In this document: positions 46,195-57,044 of the stretch, one piece after another
Numbering within the stretch: the first letter of the stretch is position 1
Layout of the letters: every line of letters begins with the position of its first letter
DNA from: Coix lacryma-jobi var. lacryma-jobi
Taxonomy: Eukaryota > Streptophyta > Magnoliopsida > Poales > Poaceae
DNA: 64,000 nt
Assembly: GCA_009763385.1 (NCBI GenBank)
Contig: CM019830.1
Coordinates: forward strand, 92,258,649-92,322,648
Direction: 5' to 3'
Made by a program: the position numbers and the translations under genes
The notes under the pieces: model-generated
Told to the model about the DNA's origin: nothing
The model's input: the letters and a program-made list of their open reading frames with translations, nothing else
Databases searched by the model: none

Positions 46195-47533
46195 TGTGAC
46201 ACCCCAATTTCAAGAACAAAATTGGAGCACAATATATGTATGCCAGGATCAATTTTCATACATATATCGACATCAAAGTAAATATCAAAACAATGATGTA
46301 TTAATATATCGAACATTATTACAAAAATGACCCTCGGGTCTGAAAGAAAAGTGCAGACTCTCATGTAGACTCGCGGAAACTGGACGCCATCTCCACAGGA
46401 AGGTCGACCGGGGGCTGCGCCATCCTAGTACAAGTCGTCGGGGGCGTATCCACTGTCTTCTGGGTACTCCTGCTCCGCGTCGTTGACTCCAGCGTCTGGG
46501 TGGGGTAGCAGGGGGGTCAAAGAGGAAGGGTGAGTACATCAAAATGTACTCTGCAAGTGTAGGAAAAATATGCTTATGAGGCTATTAACAAAGGTAGGCT
46601 GACTCTATTTGACTCAAGCGCCTAAAGAACACATCGTATTAAATCCTATTAATCCTATGCACCTATTTACTAGGTTATAACCACAGTCTCCAACAGTAAC
46701 TGTAACCACACTCGGAGTCGCACCGAGCAAACCACACTCGAAGTCACACCGAGCAACCAACACTTGGAGTCCACCAAGCAACCACACTTGGAGTCGCACC
46801 AAGCACCCCACTCCTGAAGTCCATCAGGCAAACCACACGTGAAGTCCATCAGATGACCCGAACAAGTAACCAGTAACCAACTAATCTCGAAGAAGTCCAA
46901 GCCCGCTCGTGACCGTGAGCACGGCTGATATATCAGTTTCTTTACTCTGCAGAGTTTGCACATCTTTACCCATGAGTTGTGTTGCCCTTGTGCCCGAGGT
47001 AGCCAGCCTCTTGACCCACTTCCAAGGTGAGTCGGCAGGGTTCACTACAAGGCCGTTACAAAGAGTCCTCCTATGCGTATTAGTTCCATATGTCACGACG
47101 TAGAGCTACCTTCCGTAATAACACCAGGTCTGGCGCCCGAGCCTGGGAATCACTCCCGTACCAAGCAGTATCCTGCGTAGAAGAAGCCCTGTCCCATGTC
47201 CATATGTAACTAATAACGACATAAGGCTTCTCTAATTAATGAGCCAGTCCTAGAGCCATATAGGCCTCATGGTTTGCACTGTTTTGCCGGGTAACTTGTC
47301 CAAGAACCGGGTCCTAGGGATCCAGGCAGGATAACAAACCACCAACCCAAACCAACGCCAAGTCCCATGGCAAACCGTAACGCCGAGTCACACAGCAACC
47401 GTACGCCAAGTCACATGGCACCACACCACCAACGGTCCATCCTGCCGGATTTACCTACTCACCATACTACATCATTACCAATCCACAATGTTTCATAGAT
47501 CATTAATCATAATTAATTTTTAACCATCCCACC
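46195..47533 (-). repeat. LL 5' LTR, visible part
   Basis: Aligns with 30695-30756 plus 42187-43455 with few differences, including both hairpin clusters (46711-46855 and about 47355-47420). Copia-2 begins at 47534; the remaining ~2.4 kb of this LTR should follow copia-2 outside the window. CCACC at 47529-47533 is the expected left target duplication of copia-2. Confidence 0.8.
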
Positions 47534-47947
47534 TGAAGGACCGAGAAAGCACTAGCAAGGCGACCAGAGGGGGGGTGAATGGGAGCCACAAAAATTTCTC
47601 TCGAAACTTTGGCCAAATGTCCCAAAATCAACCACTAGAAGCTACGACCAAAACTGTGATGCCCACGACCCTTGGATGAGGGTGGATGATCCCTAGGATC
47701 ACAGCGAGGCACCACAAAGCGATAGCAAACCAAAACGCCAAAAGCACCGGCACGAGTTCGACTCCTAGAAACCAAGTCCCGAACGTAGATAGATGGCTAC
47801 GTTGAGAAATCTCCAAATACCAATGCTAACAAGTAGCAAAGATACCTAGAGAGGTTCCTTGGTCAACTCTAAGGCCAAACGAGATGTCCGGAAACCAAGC
47901 GAACAAGTCGGGAGAGCAAACGCACTAAACCGGAGGCTACAGCAGGA

Positions 47948-48215
47948 TCCCGGACTGTCCGGCAGTACGGTCGCGGACAGTCTGCCCAGTGGCGGACTGT
48001 CCGGGCTCAGGTCGCGGACTGTCCGCTGGCCAAAAGAGCAAAACCGCAGTGCTGCTGAAGTCCCCTGGATGGTTCCCGGACTGTCCGCGAAAACCAATGG
48101 CGGACTGTCCACCGGTCAAACGAAGACAAGACAGCCGAAGAACACGGCCACTGATCTGGCTCGTTCCCAACGCGCGGACTGTCCGCCGGTCAAACCGCGG
48201 ACTGTCCGCGAACGC
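47948..48215 (-). repeat. CGGACTGTCCG palindrome cluster, copia-2 LTR
   Basis: Reverse-strand counterpart of 32065-32310, with about nine copies of CGGACTGTCCG or near variants. Confidence 0.78.
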
Positions 48216-48983
48216 GCAGAGAGGGCGATTTCAGTCGCCTTCTCCCCAAATCTCTCCAAATTCGATCCAAATCAAAATCCCACTTTCCCAGACTTGGAGA
48301 AGATGATCATGGGGTAGTTAGGAGACTATCCCAAAGAAATCATCCGCTTAAATCGATTCAAACACCGAGAAATCGAAAGAGGAAGATCAAGAATGAAAAA
48401 GCGCCACGAAAACGAAATCAACCCGATCTACTTGTTCGTGAGGAGCTAGATGAATTCCTTCGGTGGAAATGATCTCCTCACTATAAAGAACAAGTTGATT
48501 CAAACGGATTTCGCAAAGACGCACTAGAGAGAGAGATCGAGCGATGGGAAAAAACGTGGAGAAACGAAGAACGTGAAGAACATGAGCCAAAACGCGAATC
48601 AACACATCGATCTGCAACCGTGTGGCTACCACACGCTACAACAGTGAGGTTATGGCCTCACTTCCTCAAAATCTCTAGTACACAGAGGTATGGTTCTCTG
48701 CGGATCTCAGCTAGCTACAGCAGGGGATTGGGAGAGGAGGAAAACCTAGAAGCAAAGAGCAAATGACTGAGATACTCATGGGAGGAGGGTGTCTCCCTCT
48801 ACTTATCCTAATTCTAATTCCTACTCTACCCCTCACTACTTATAGAGCGAACCAGCTAAACCTTAGGGTTATTCTGGACCAACTCAAGGTAGGTGGTGAT
48901 CCGATGGCCACGCTCGCACAACTCGTAGCGTTGCCTCGACGCAACCTCCCGATTGCCGCCATGTGCCGCCCTCGCTCTGCACC

Positions 48984-49207
48984 CCCGGTTTTGTGGCCCA
49001 AACCGGGAAACCAGCCTTCACAGCCAACCCCCGGTTTTGAGGCCCAAACCGGGAAACCAGCCGACCATCGCCTGAGTTTTGAGGCCCAAACTCAGCAAAC
49101 CCGCAGCGCCCAGGTTTTGAGGCCCAAACCTGGAAACCGTCCTCAGCCCGAGTTTTGTGGCCAAACTCGAAAACCATCAGCACCCAGGTTTTGAGACCCA
49201 AACCTGG
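48984..49207 (-). repeat. Six covarying hairpins, copia-2 LTR
   Basis: Reverse-strand counterpart of 40481-40705: two CCCGG units, one with CTGAG, one CCAGG, one CGAG unit and a final CCAGG unit. It shows that the six-unit state is shared between copia-1 and copia-2. Confidence 0.85.
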
Positions 49208-49598
49208 AAACTGTTCACCCGATGGTTTTTCTCTGGCTCTACCACCAAACCGAAACTGTAGAGGGGATGCACCGCCCGTGCACCCCGTCCACCGACACGT
49301 GTCCCCAGGTCCTCAACCCAGGCAACACCATGCCCCGCAAGACTCCGCTCATCGCTGTCCCATGCTGTCAGCCACCACAGCTGATCCTCTGGCCATCGAT
49401 CCCTCAGTCCAAGTCTCACGTCCGCCATTCGCCACTCTCGGTCCCTCGGCACGGCACGTCTCTACTTGACCTTCACCTTGCCTTCGATCACTGTATCCGT
49501 GCTCGACACCTGCACAACACAAGCCAAGGAACATGCGCATCATCCCAGTTGACAATCACTCATCACTCAGAGACTCAGCATACACCCATGTATCCGCA

Positions 49599-51224
49599 AT
49601 CTCCCCCTTGATGAGTGCATTGTCAATTACCAACATAAATCATAATGAAAAGGAAGAAGAAAGGAAGAAGGAGAGAGAACTCGACCAAATGACCCAAAAG
49701 CATAGCAGAGCCGAAGAAGGTCAAGTGGAAAGAGCAAGACAACTTGGTTCCCAACGACATGGGCAACGGCTCGACGCAAACAAGCAAAGCAAAGCTAGCC
49801 CTCAAGAAGAGGTAGAACAGGCTCAACAACGCTAGCAGGAAAACTTGATACCAATTGAAGAATCAACTGAAAATCAAGCAAAGCAGAGCTAGCCCTCAAG
49901 AAGAGGCAGAACGGGCTCAACACCGCTAGCGAGGAACCTCGAAACCAACTGTTACCAACTCAAACACCAAAAGAGTTCGATACCAATTGAAGATTCGATA
50001 TCAATTGAAGGGCTGAAGAATCAATTGAAAAGCTGAAAATGTTTGCTAGTCCCTCAAGAAAGAGGCAAAGGCTCAACACAACTAGCAAACTCCCCCTCAA
50101 ATAGTGCACACAACCCAGGGAAACTCCCCCTTGAACTTCGGAGGCATATGATTTGCAATCTCTCCCCCTTAGTTGAAAATGCACCAATAAGCAACAAAGC
50201 ACTCAAGGTTCTCCTCCTTGATAGAAAATCTCCCTCCAGAAATGCATATGAAGGAAAATGCAAGTTAGCAGCTTCAGGAATATAATCAAAAGAGTGCAAG
50301 GATGCTCTACATAGTTCTGATCCGATGACTCAACAACATCCATAAGAAGCTAGCAAAGGCTCAAACTGATCACCAGATATGAAATATGAACATGAGAGCA
50401 AAATGAGCAGTTTTCAGCCAAAAAGGTATTCACCATCAAAATAGCACCAGACATGTATAGACAGGAAGTCAAACAGGTGCTAATCATGTATACAAGGTGA
50501 ACTACCCCTAGCATAGTTCAATCATCATGCTATAGAATGAAACATAGACTTGTGTATCCAAATTTTATCGGAATTGCAGCGGTTAAATTACACAAGTTTA
50601 AATTTCAGCATGCGATTGCGAGAGGTTGAAAGCTTGTCATTGCCTAACTTTTCAACTGTGCGAAGCCTATGCAGAAGCAATCAGAAGCTTAAAGCAACAG
50701 TTTCGGTCATACACTACACAGCTCAAGTTTAACTCAAAGTGCAATGAGAGACAGTCTCGAAACTGTGATGTGCTGACAAGCAATCCCATCTCGATCTTTC
50801 CAATTCACTTAACTTGGTTCAGATTTTAAGCAGAATATGAACATACCAAGCAAGTGAATGACTCAACACTAGAGACATAGCAACCTAGCATATATGAAGA
50901 GCACAAGTGATTTCTACACATTCTACACATGCTAGTTGCATATCTCAATGGTGAACATTTTCAAGTTTTATGTTCATTAATCAGATTCACCATTCAAAAA
51001 ATAGCTCCGCTCACAACATGTAACAGTGATCAGAAAGAGCATAAGCTACAGCATCATCATAAAGCATCGGAGCAAATACTATACAGAGCATAGTTACATT
51101 CTAAAGATTATATACATGAAGCTCTGAATGGAAATATGCAAGATGAAATGCAAAGATGCATGATGAAACCAAATGAAAAACACCAAGTCAGTTTATAATA
51201 CAAGAATCAAAATGTTTCCCCCAT
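49599..51224 (-). other. Copia-2 3' non-coding region with repeated polypurine tracts
   Basis: Minus-strand AAGGGGGAGAT borders the LTR at 49599-49609. Further G-runs of the same kind (GAGGGGGAG, AAGGGGGAG, AAGGGGGAGAG) are near 50092, 50124 and 50161. No gene seen; it parallels 38569-40132. Confidence 0.75.
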
Positions 51225-54200
51225 CTAAAAGGGGAAACACACACCAAGCTCACCTCTCAACCTAGCAAAAGTTGATTGGTCCAAAGGCTTGGTGAAAATA
51301 TCAGCCAATTGATGATGAGTATCGACATGGCGAAGGTCGATATCACCCTTCTCATAGTAGTCTCGCAGAAAATGAAAGCGCACATCAATGTGTTTGGTCT
51401 TAGAGTGCAGCACGGGGTTCTTAGCAACGCTAATAGCACTCGTGCTGTCACAAAGCAAAGGAACGCGAGAAAAGCTCAGACCAAAATCACGCAAAGTGGC
51501 CATCATCCAAAGCAACTGGGAACAGCAGCTAGCGGCAGCAACATACTCAGCCTCCGTGGTAGACTGGGCGACACTAGACTGCTTGCTAGAAGACCACGAT
51601 ACAAGAGAAGAACCAATAAACTGGCAAGTCCCATAAGTGGACTTGCGATCAATGCGACATCCAGCAAAATCGGCATCAGAATAACCACAAAGAGAAAGGG
51701 TGGAGGAAGCAGAATACCAAATCCCAAATTCTGAAGTGAAGGATAAGTACCTCATAATGCACTTGACCGCCTGACGGTGCGATGTGCGCAGCGACGACTG
51801 AAATCGCGCGCAAAGACACACCGCGAACTGAATGTCCGGGCGTGTCACCGTCAGGTATAGCAGCGACCCGATCATACTCCGGTACTCCTTCTGGTCCACA
51901 GCTTCTCCATCCACATCCGCATCCAGTGCCATCGTGGTCGACATGGGTGTTGGAAGAGGCTTGGCCTCACCCATATCGAATTTCTTCAGAATATCCTTGG
52001 TATACTTACCCTGGTGCACAAACGTTCCCTCTCGAGATTGCTTGATTTGCAATCCGAGGAAAAATGTCAACTCGCCCATCATGCTCATCTCAAATTCCCA
52101 GCTCATAGTATCTGCAAACTTGGCAACCAAAGCGTGAGAAGAACCACCGAAAATGATATCATCCACGTAAATTTGGACCAAGAGTGTGTCAGTGCCTTGC
52201 TTGAGGAGAAAGAGTGTTTTATCCACACATCCCATTTTAGAACCCTTAGCAAGCAAAAAGGTTTTCAACCTATCATACCAGGCTCTAGGGGCTTGTTTCA
52301 AACCATACAAAGCTTTGTGGAGTTTAAAAATGTGGTTTGGAAACTTGGGATTTTCAAACCCGGGGGGTTGTCTCACATAAACCTCCTCTTCTATGTAGCC
52401 GTTTAAGAAGGCACTCTTGACATCCATTTGAAAAAGTTTGAAACCTTTGGACGCAGCAAAAGCCAAGAGTATCCTAATAGCCTCCAAACGAGCTACAGGA
52501 GTAAATGTCTCCTCATAGTCTATCCCCTCCTTCTGACTATACCCCTGGGCTACAAGTCGGGCCTTGTTTCTCACTACATGGCCATCCTCTCCTTGTTTGT
52601 TTTTGAAAACCCATTTTGTCCCAATTGGGTGACACTCAGAGGGAGGAGAAACTAGAACCCAAACCCGATTTCTTTCAAAATTTTCTAACTCCTCATGCAT
52701 GGCATTGACCCAATCTGGATCCGTCAAAGTGTGTCCAACATCCCGGGGTTCAAAATCAGCAACAAATGCAGAATGAGCAAATTGATAGATTTGCCTTGAC
52801 CGGGTGACGCGTTCGTCGATGCTGCCGATCATCTGCTGAGGCGGGTGCTGGCGCTGAATGTGTCATGGTGCCTCCCTTGCCGAAGTGGCCTCCCCCTCAA
52901 CAACAGCTGGTGCCTCCTCGGGTACAAAAGGTACCGCTCGAGGTGGCGGATCCCACGGCCCCCAGGAAGAAGACGTGTCTGGGCCGTGAGTCGTCGTAGA
53001 AGCCGCTCTTTGTGGCACAACAGGTGGAGGAGGTGCTGGGTCATCCATCCCTTCAGCACCCTCTTCTTCATCATCGAAAATAGGCTCGCCAACCTCATGA
53101 TCACCTGCATGCTAAAAACGAGAAGAAGGACAAACCATGGTCTCGTCGAAGGTGACATCGGATGTCTCCATGACTCGGTTAGTGTCAAGGTTAAGTACAC
53201 GATAAGCACGAGTATGAGTGCCATAACCCAAAAACACACCGTCAGAAGAACGAGACTCAAATTTGTCCAAGTTGCCCTTTCTGAGTATAAAACAATGGCA
53301 ACCGAAAACTCTAAAATAACTCACTTTGGGCAGTTTTCCAAAACGCAACTCACAAGAAGTCTTTTTCAAGAAAGCTCGGAGAAAAATGCGATTGGAAATG
53401 TAGCAAGCAGTGCTCATGGCTTTGGCCTAATATCGCCTAGGAGTCCTATGCTCATCGAGCATCGTCCTGGCCATCTCTACAAGGGTCTGATTCTTCCTTT
53501 CTACAACACCATTCTGAGGCGGTGTGTAGGGGGAAGAAAACTGATGCTCTAAACCCAAAGAGTTACAAAACTTCTCAAAATCTGAATTCTTGAATTCGGA
53601 ACCATTATCACTTCTAATAGCTCGCATTGAGTTCAAAGGGAACTCATTCTGAAGACGCAAAATCAGATTGCGAGCAAAAGAGAAAGTCTCAGTTTTCTCA
53701 GCTAAAAAGAAAACCCAGGAATATCTCAAAAAGTCGTCAACAACAACAAGCACATACCACTTCCCCCCAACCGAACTCACCCGAGCCGGACCAACAAGGT
53801 CCATGTGCAAAAGCTCTCTAGGGCGCTTAGTCATGACCTAAGTCACTGGATGGTGGGGAGCGGCAACCATCTTCCCATGTCTACAAGAATGGCAAACAAG
53901 ATCCTTCTCCATGGATAACTTGGGCAATCCTCGGATTAGGCCAAGTGAACTAAGTCTTGCAAGCAAGTCGAAGCTCAAATGTCCTAGTCTCCTATGCCAC
54001 TTCCAAAGATCAGAGGAGGAAGGTCCAGCCAAAAGACAACGAGAAACTCCAAATGACTCCAAAAAAATCCGCACGAAAGACTTTCCCAAAGGGTGAAATC
54101 CCACAAACAAGATTGCCCTGAGGATCCAAAATACGACTAAGATTTGGCTTAAAACGAATCTCATAGTTGTCATCAAAGAGTTGCGAAACAGAAAGAAGGT

Positions 54201-54417
54201 TAAAATTCAAGTTAGAAACAAAAGCAACATCGCACAACACAAAGTGCTCATTAACTCGCACCGACCCACGAGACAACACTCTACCTTTGCTATTGTCGCC
54301 GAAGGTGATAAACTCCTTTCCGGCGACCGGACTAAGACTAGAGAACCACTTGGCATTTCTGGTCATGTGCCTCGAGCAACCGGAATCCACCAACCAAACG
54401 TTCTCCAATCGTTTTAC
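51225..54417 (-). pseudogene. Copia-2 pol: protease, integrase, RT, RNase H
   Basis: The RT/RNase H half (52832-51225, 535 codons open) is the best-preserved coding piece of the window. It has GTKWVFKNKQ, YEETFTPVARLEAIR, LFQMDVKSAFLNGY, YVDDIIFGG (about 52157-52181), YSDADFAGC, TTEAEYVAA, CDSTSAIS and the end RGELGVCFPF. Upstream are VDSGCSRHMTR for the protease (about 54380), the integrase zinc motif HRRLGH...CHSC, and the core MDLVGPA, RSDNGSEF, PPQNGVVERKN. Breaks: a frameshift near 54065, TAG near 53837, TAG near 53426, TAG near 53111 and a shift between about 53040 and 52835. Gag continues directly upstream at 54418. Confidence 0.92.
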
Positions 54418-54599
54418 CTAGGAGGATTCGTCGTCGTCGTCGTCGTTCCGAGGAGTGTCCACCAGCTCGCCGTCGACCTCCTTGCCGGGGGCCAGGGTGC
54501 AGAAGCCGTCGTCGTCGGCAAAGAAGCAGAGGCCGTTCAGCTTGTCCTCGATCCCCTTCTTCTTCTCAGACTCATCGTCGCTTGAGCCAGCGGAGTCGT
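54418..54599 (-). pseudogene. Copia-2 gag, 3' fragment (acidic tract)
   Basis: Encodes the end of the acidic region (SSDDESEKKKGIEDKLNGL, ending DDDDESS) corresponding to 33858-34039 of copia-1. The codon at 54418-54420 is TAG where copia-1 has CAG. The protease frame follows at once, with none of the 34040-35421 sequence. On the right it is cut by gypsy-2 at GTCGT. Confidence 0.85.
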
Positions 54600-56134
54600 T
54601 GTTGACGCAAAACGTGATGTCTCGCGTCAAGGGCACACAGCAAGCCGAACGAGGCTAGCTTCAATCGGGAGCCCGGGGTGTATCGAACCCGGAGACGTGC
54701 CAGTCGGTTTGACCTGAAAACCAACAAGGGATAAAAGTATGAGAATACCTTGGAACATGCTGGGTGAAACCAGACAGTTCCATATGTATGGCTTTGGAAG
54801 CCAATCACGACGGCACACAGCTATAGAAGCTGTTTGTCGAAACAGGTTTAATATGTCATTCGGCAAGTATAAAGAGAAAGCATGTGAACATGTCGAATGC
54901 CAAATACATACGTGACAAAAGGATAAAAGAGGTAACTTGTAAATACAGATCTATTCAGATAACATATGCATAGGCCAATCCAGCTAGTCTGCCGCACGTC
55001 CAGCCTTCATAAACCCGTCAGGCATAAACTCAAGCAAAGCTAATCCACCGCATGATACCACTTGCTATAAATCTACACCACTCCTTATAATTAGATTAAT
55101 CCACCGCATGATACAATCTAATTATAAGAAGCTAAAAGCACACATACATCTGAACAGATCTATACATACTCACTACTCATGTAAGCTTAACCAGAATCGG
55201 CAAACTAGCCGAACTGGGGTCCATGAAGAAGAAACACACAGGCAAAGCATGATTAAACTAATCTAAAACCTGCACCTGCCGCACGGCACCCAGTTCTATC
55301 AAAGCCTAAACATGATCGGCATGTATGAACCCGCAACATGTAACAACCTAGATTGAAAGTCGATTCGGCAATCATGATCTTATAATTAGCAAAGCACAAG
55401 CAAACTCGTGCGACAAGGCCGAACGAAGATCAATCTAGATTGGGCAAAAAGTGTTGTATGAATTAAATGAATAAAACATATAACACATGATAACTTGATG
55501 AATCTATTAGATCTGCCAAATCTAACAGAGCCGATAACTATTTTTACTCATGACTCAATTCGCCGCACGATACAAGTCATAGGTAAAAACTTCCCATCAT
55601 AAGCTTAAATCCGCCGCACGATACTAAGCTTAACGTACGAGACTACTTGCATCATATCTAAATCCACCGCATGATACTAGACATGATAGCAAGGTTGCCG
55701 GTACTTACGGAGGTCGACGGATCGATGATTCCTCTCGAAGAACTCGACGACATGACTATAAGGACTCGAAGATGGCATGGGGTCGGTTGTATTGATGTGG
55801 TTGTGAACAGTTTTACAATGGTCGAGGGCTTATATTTATACCCTGGACAAAACACGAGTCCTAGACGATTACGACTTTACAATTAAATACGGAAAGATAT
55901 AAACCCTACATTATTCGGTGCCTTCCATCACCCTGTGTCTTCCCGTACAAGCCAGCTTTACTCACAATACGCGTTTTTCTGAATGGAACCATGGTCTCGC
56001 GAAATAGCCGACCGCGTAGACAGTTACAGAAAATCTGAGGACCAAACAGCTGCCGATCGTTTGCCGAATCTGTCTCCTCTGCTGGCCGGACCCACCTGTC
56101 ATATTCTTATGCGTGCGAAAATCTAGTGTTAACA
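54600..56134 (-). repeat. Gypsy-2 3' LTR
   Basis: 1535 bp, plus-strand termini TGTTGACGC and GTGTTAACA. It contains the recurring CCGCA(T/C)GATAC words (near 55040, 55095, 55560, 55610 and 55660). Confidence 0.92.
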
Positions 56135-56147
56135 CATGCCCCCTAAT
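56135..56147 (-). other. Gypsy-2 polypurine tract
   Basis: The minus strand reads ATTAGGGGGCATG next to the LTR, identical to gypsy-1. Confidence 0.8.
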
Positions 56148-56385
56148 TTTGGGATAAATGTTTATTCCAAATTTTCTTTTCCTTTTTGCACTAACGTGGA
56201 ACCCCCAGAAGCATCTGCCTTCACTCGCCATAATTACCGCACCTGCCAATTCATCTCCCTATGCACTCGGGACCTTTTAAACTCCCCCTTTCACTTGATT
56301 TCGGCCCGTGCTTCTCGACTTCTCCTGCTTTGTTTGCAAACCAGAAAACCCATTTTCCCTCTTGCTATTCCTAATCAGCTAGAAG

Positions 56386-57044
56386 ATGTCTTCTCAGGCG
56401 AGCCGTCATAGCCTTGAGCTTGGGGCTTCCAGTACCTCCAGGAGAAGGTTTCCCTCTAATCACTTTTCATTCGAAGATGAAGCAGTCGCCCTCATATTGC
56501 TGTTCTTGTCTAGGAGAGTCGACGACGACTTCCCCGAGGTTCTGGCTCAGAAGATTACGGATCTTCAATTTGATCTAGAAAGGAGGAATCGGGAGATAAC
56601 CCGAGTCTCTCGAGAGCGTGATACCGCTCGGGAACAGGCCATTGGTAAGCATCCTTCCACTGTTTTTTTTATTCTTCTTCCCTGTTTTATTGATCCTTCC
56701 TCCTCTTAGCTCTGGAGGCTAAACTTCATTCCCTTGAGGCTGCCATTGCCGACCTTGCTGTTACAGCCAACGTGCCAGGCACGACGGCTCTAAGGCGGGT
56801 GCACGAGGTCAACCGGGTTCTCCCCGACATTTCTAGGGCTGGCATGGGTTACGGCGCAGCACTCGCCTTCAACGCTGTTCGGATCCACTCCGGCGCCGAC
56901 TACCGTCATTTTGATGTTTGCGAGCGAGGACTAGAACTCAGGGTGGCACACTCTGTTGATGACATGAAAGAAGCTGGAACAGATCTGGCCGATTCCTTTG
57001 ACTTTGACCTCCCGATTAGGAATAGAATAGAATGGACGAACTGA
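56386..57044 (+). CDS. Antisense extra gene of gypsy-2, two exons, 197 codons
   Basis: It lies on the strand opposite to the element, between the polypurine tract and gag-pro. Exon 1 is 56386-56644 (259 nt, start MSSQASRHSLELGAS). A 65-nt intron 56645-56709 has borders GTAAGC and TCTTAG. Exon 2 is 56710-57044 (335 nt) and ends NRIEWTN, TGA. The sum, 594 nt, is an exact number of codons and the frame is open throughout. The protein has a Ser-rich N-terminus, an Arg/Glu-rich helical part likely to form a coiled coil (LERRNREITRVSRERDTARE, on to LEAKLHSLEAAIADL), then RAGMGYGAALAFNAVR and a C-terminal acidic part. A TTTTAAACTCC word near 56274 could be its TATA box. The gypsy-1 copy shares start, splice sites and stop. 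Function unknown; antisense extra ORFs are reported in Tat-type gypsy elements. Confidence 0.65.

Larger units (their letters stand above)
30695..47533 (-). mobile_element. Element LL: long LTRs, 293-bp interior, host of two copia insertions
   Basis: Read on the minus strand. The 3' LTR is 30695-30756 plus 42187-45901 (about 3.78 kb once copia-1 is removed). The interior is 45902-46194. The 5' LTR starts at 46195 and is cut by copia-2 at 47534, so its remainder lies past 64000. The first 62 LTR bases (30695-30756 and 46195-46256) are identical in both LTRs. Plus-strand LTR termini are TGTGACACC and GGTGTTACA. The interior holds only a primer site and a polypurine tract, so LL encodes nothing and must be mobilised by another gypsy-type element. 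Confidence 0.8.
47534..49598 (-). repeat. Copia-2 3' LTR
   Basis: 2065 bp, plus-strand termini TGAAGGACC and TATCCGCA, matching the copia-1 LTRs in reverse. It includes palindromes (about 47948-48215) and six covarying hairpins (48984-49207). Confidence 0.9.
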
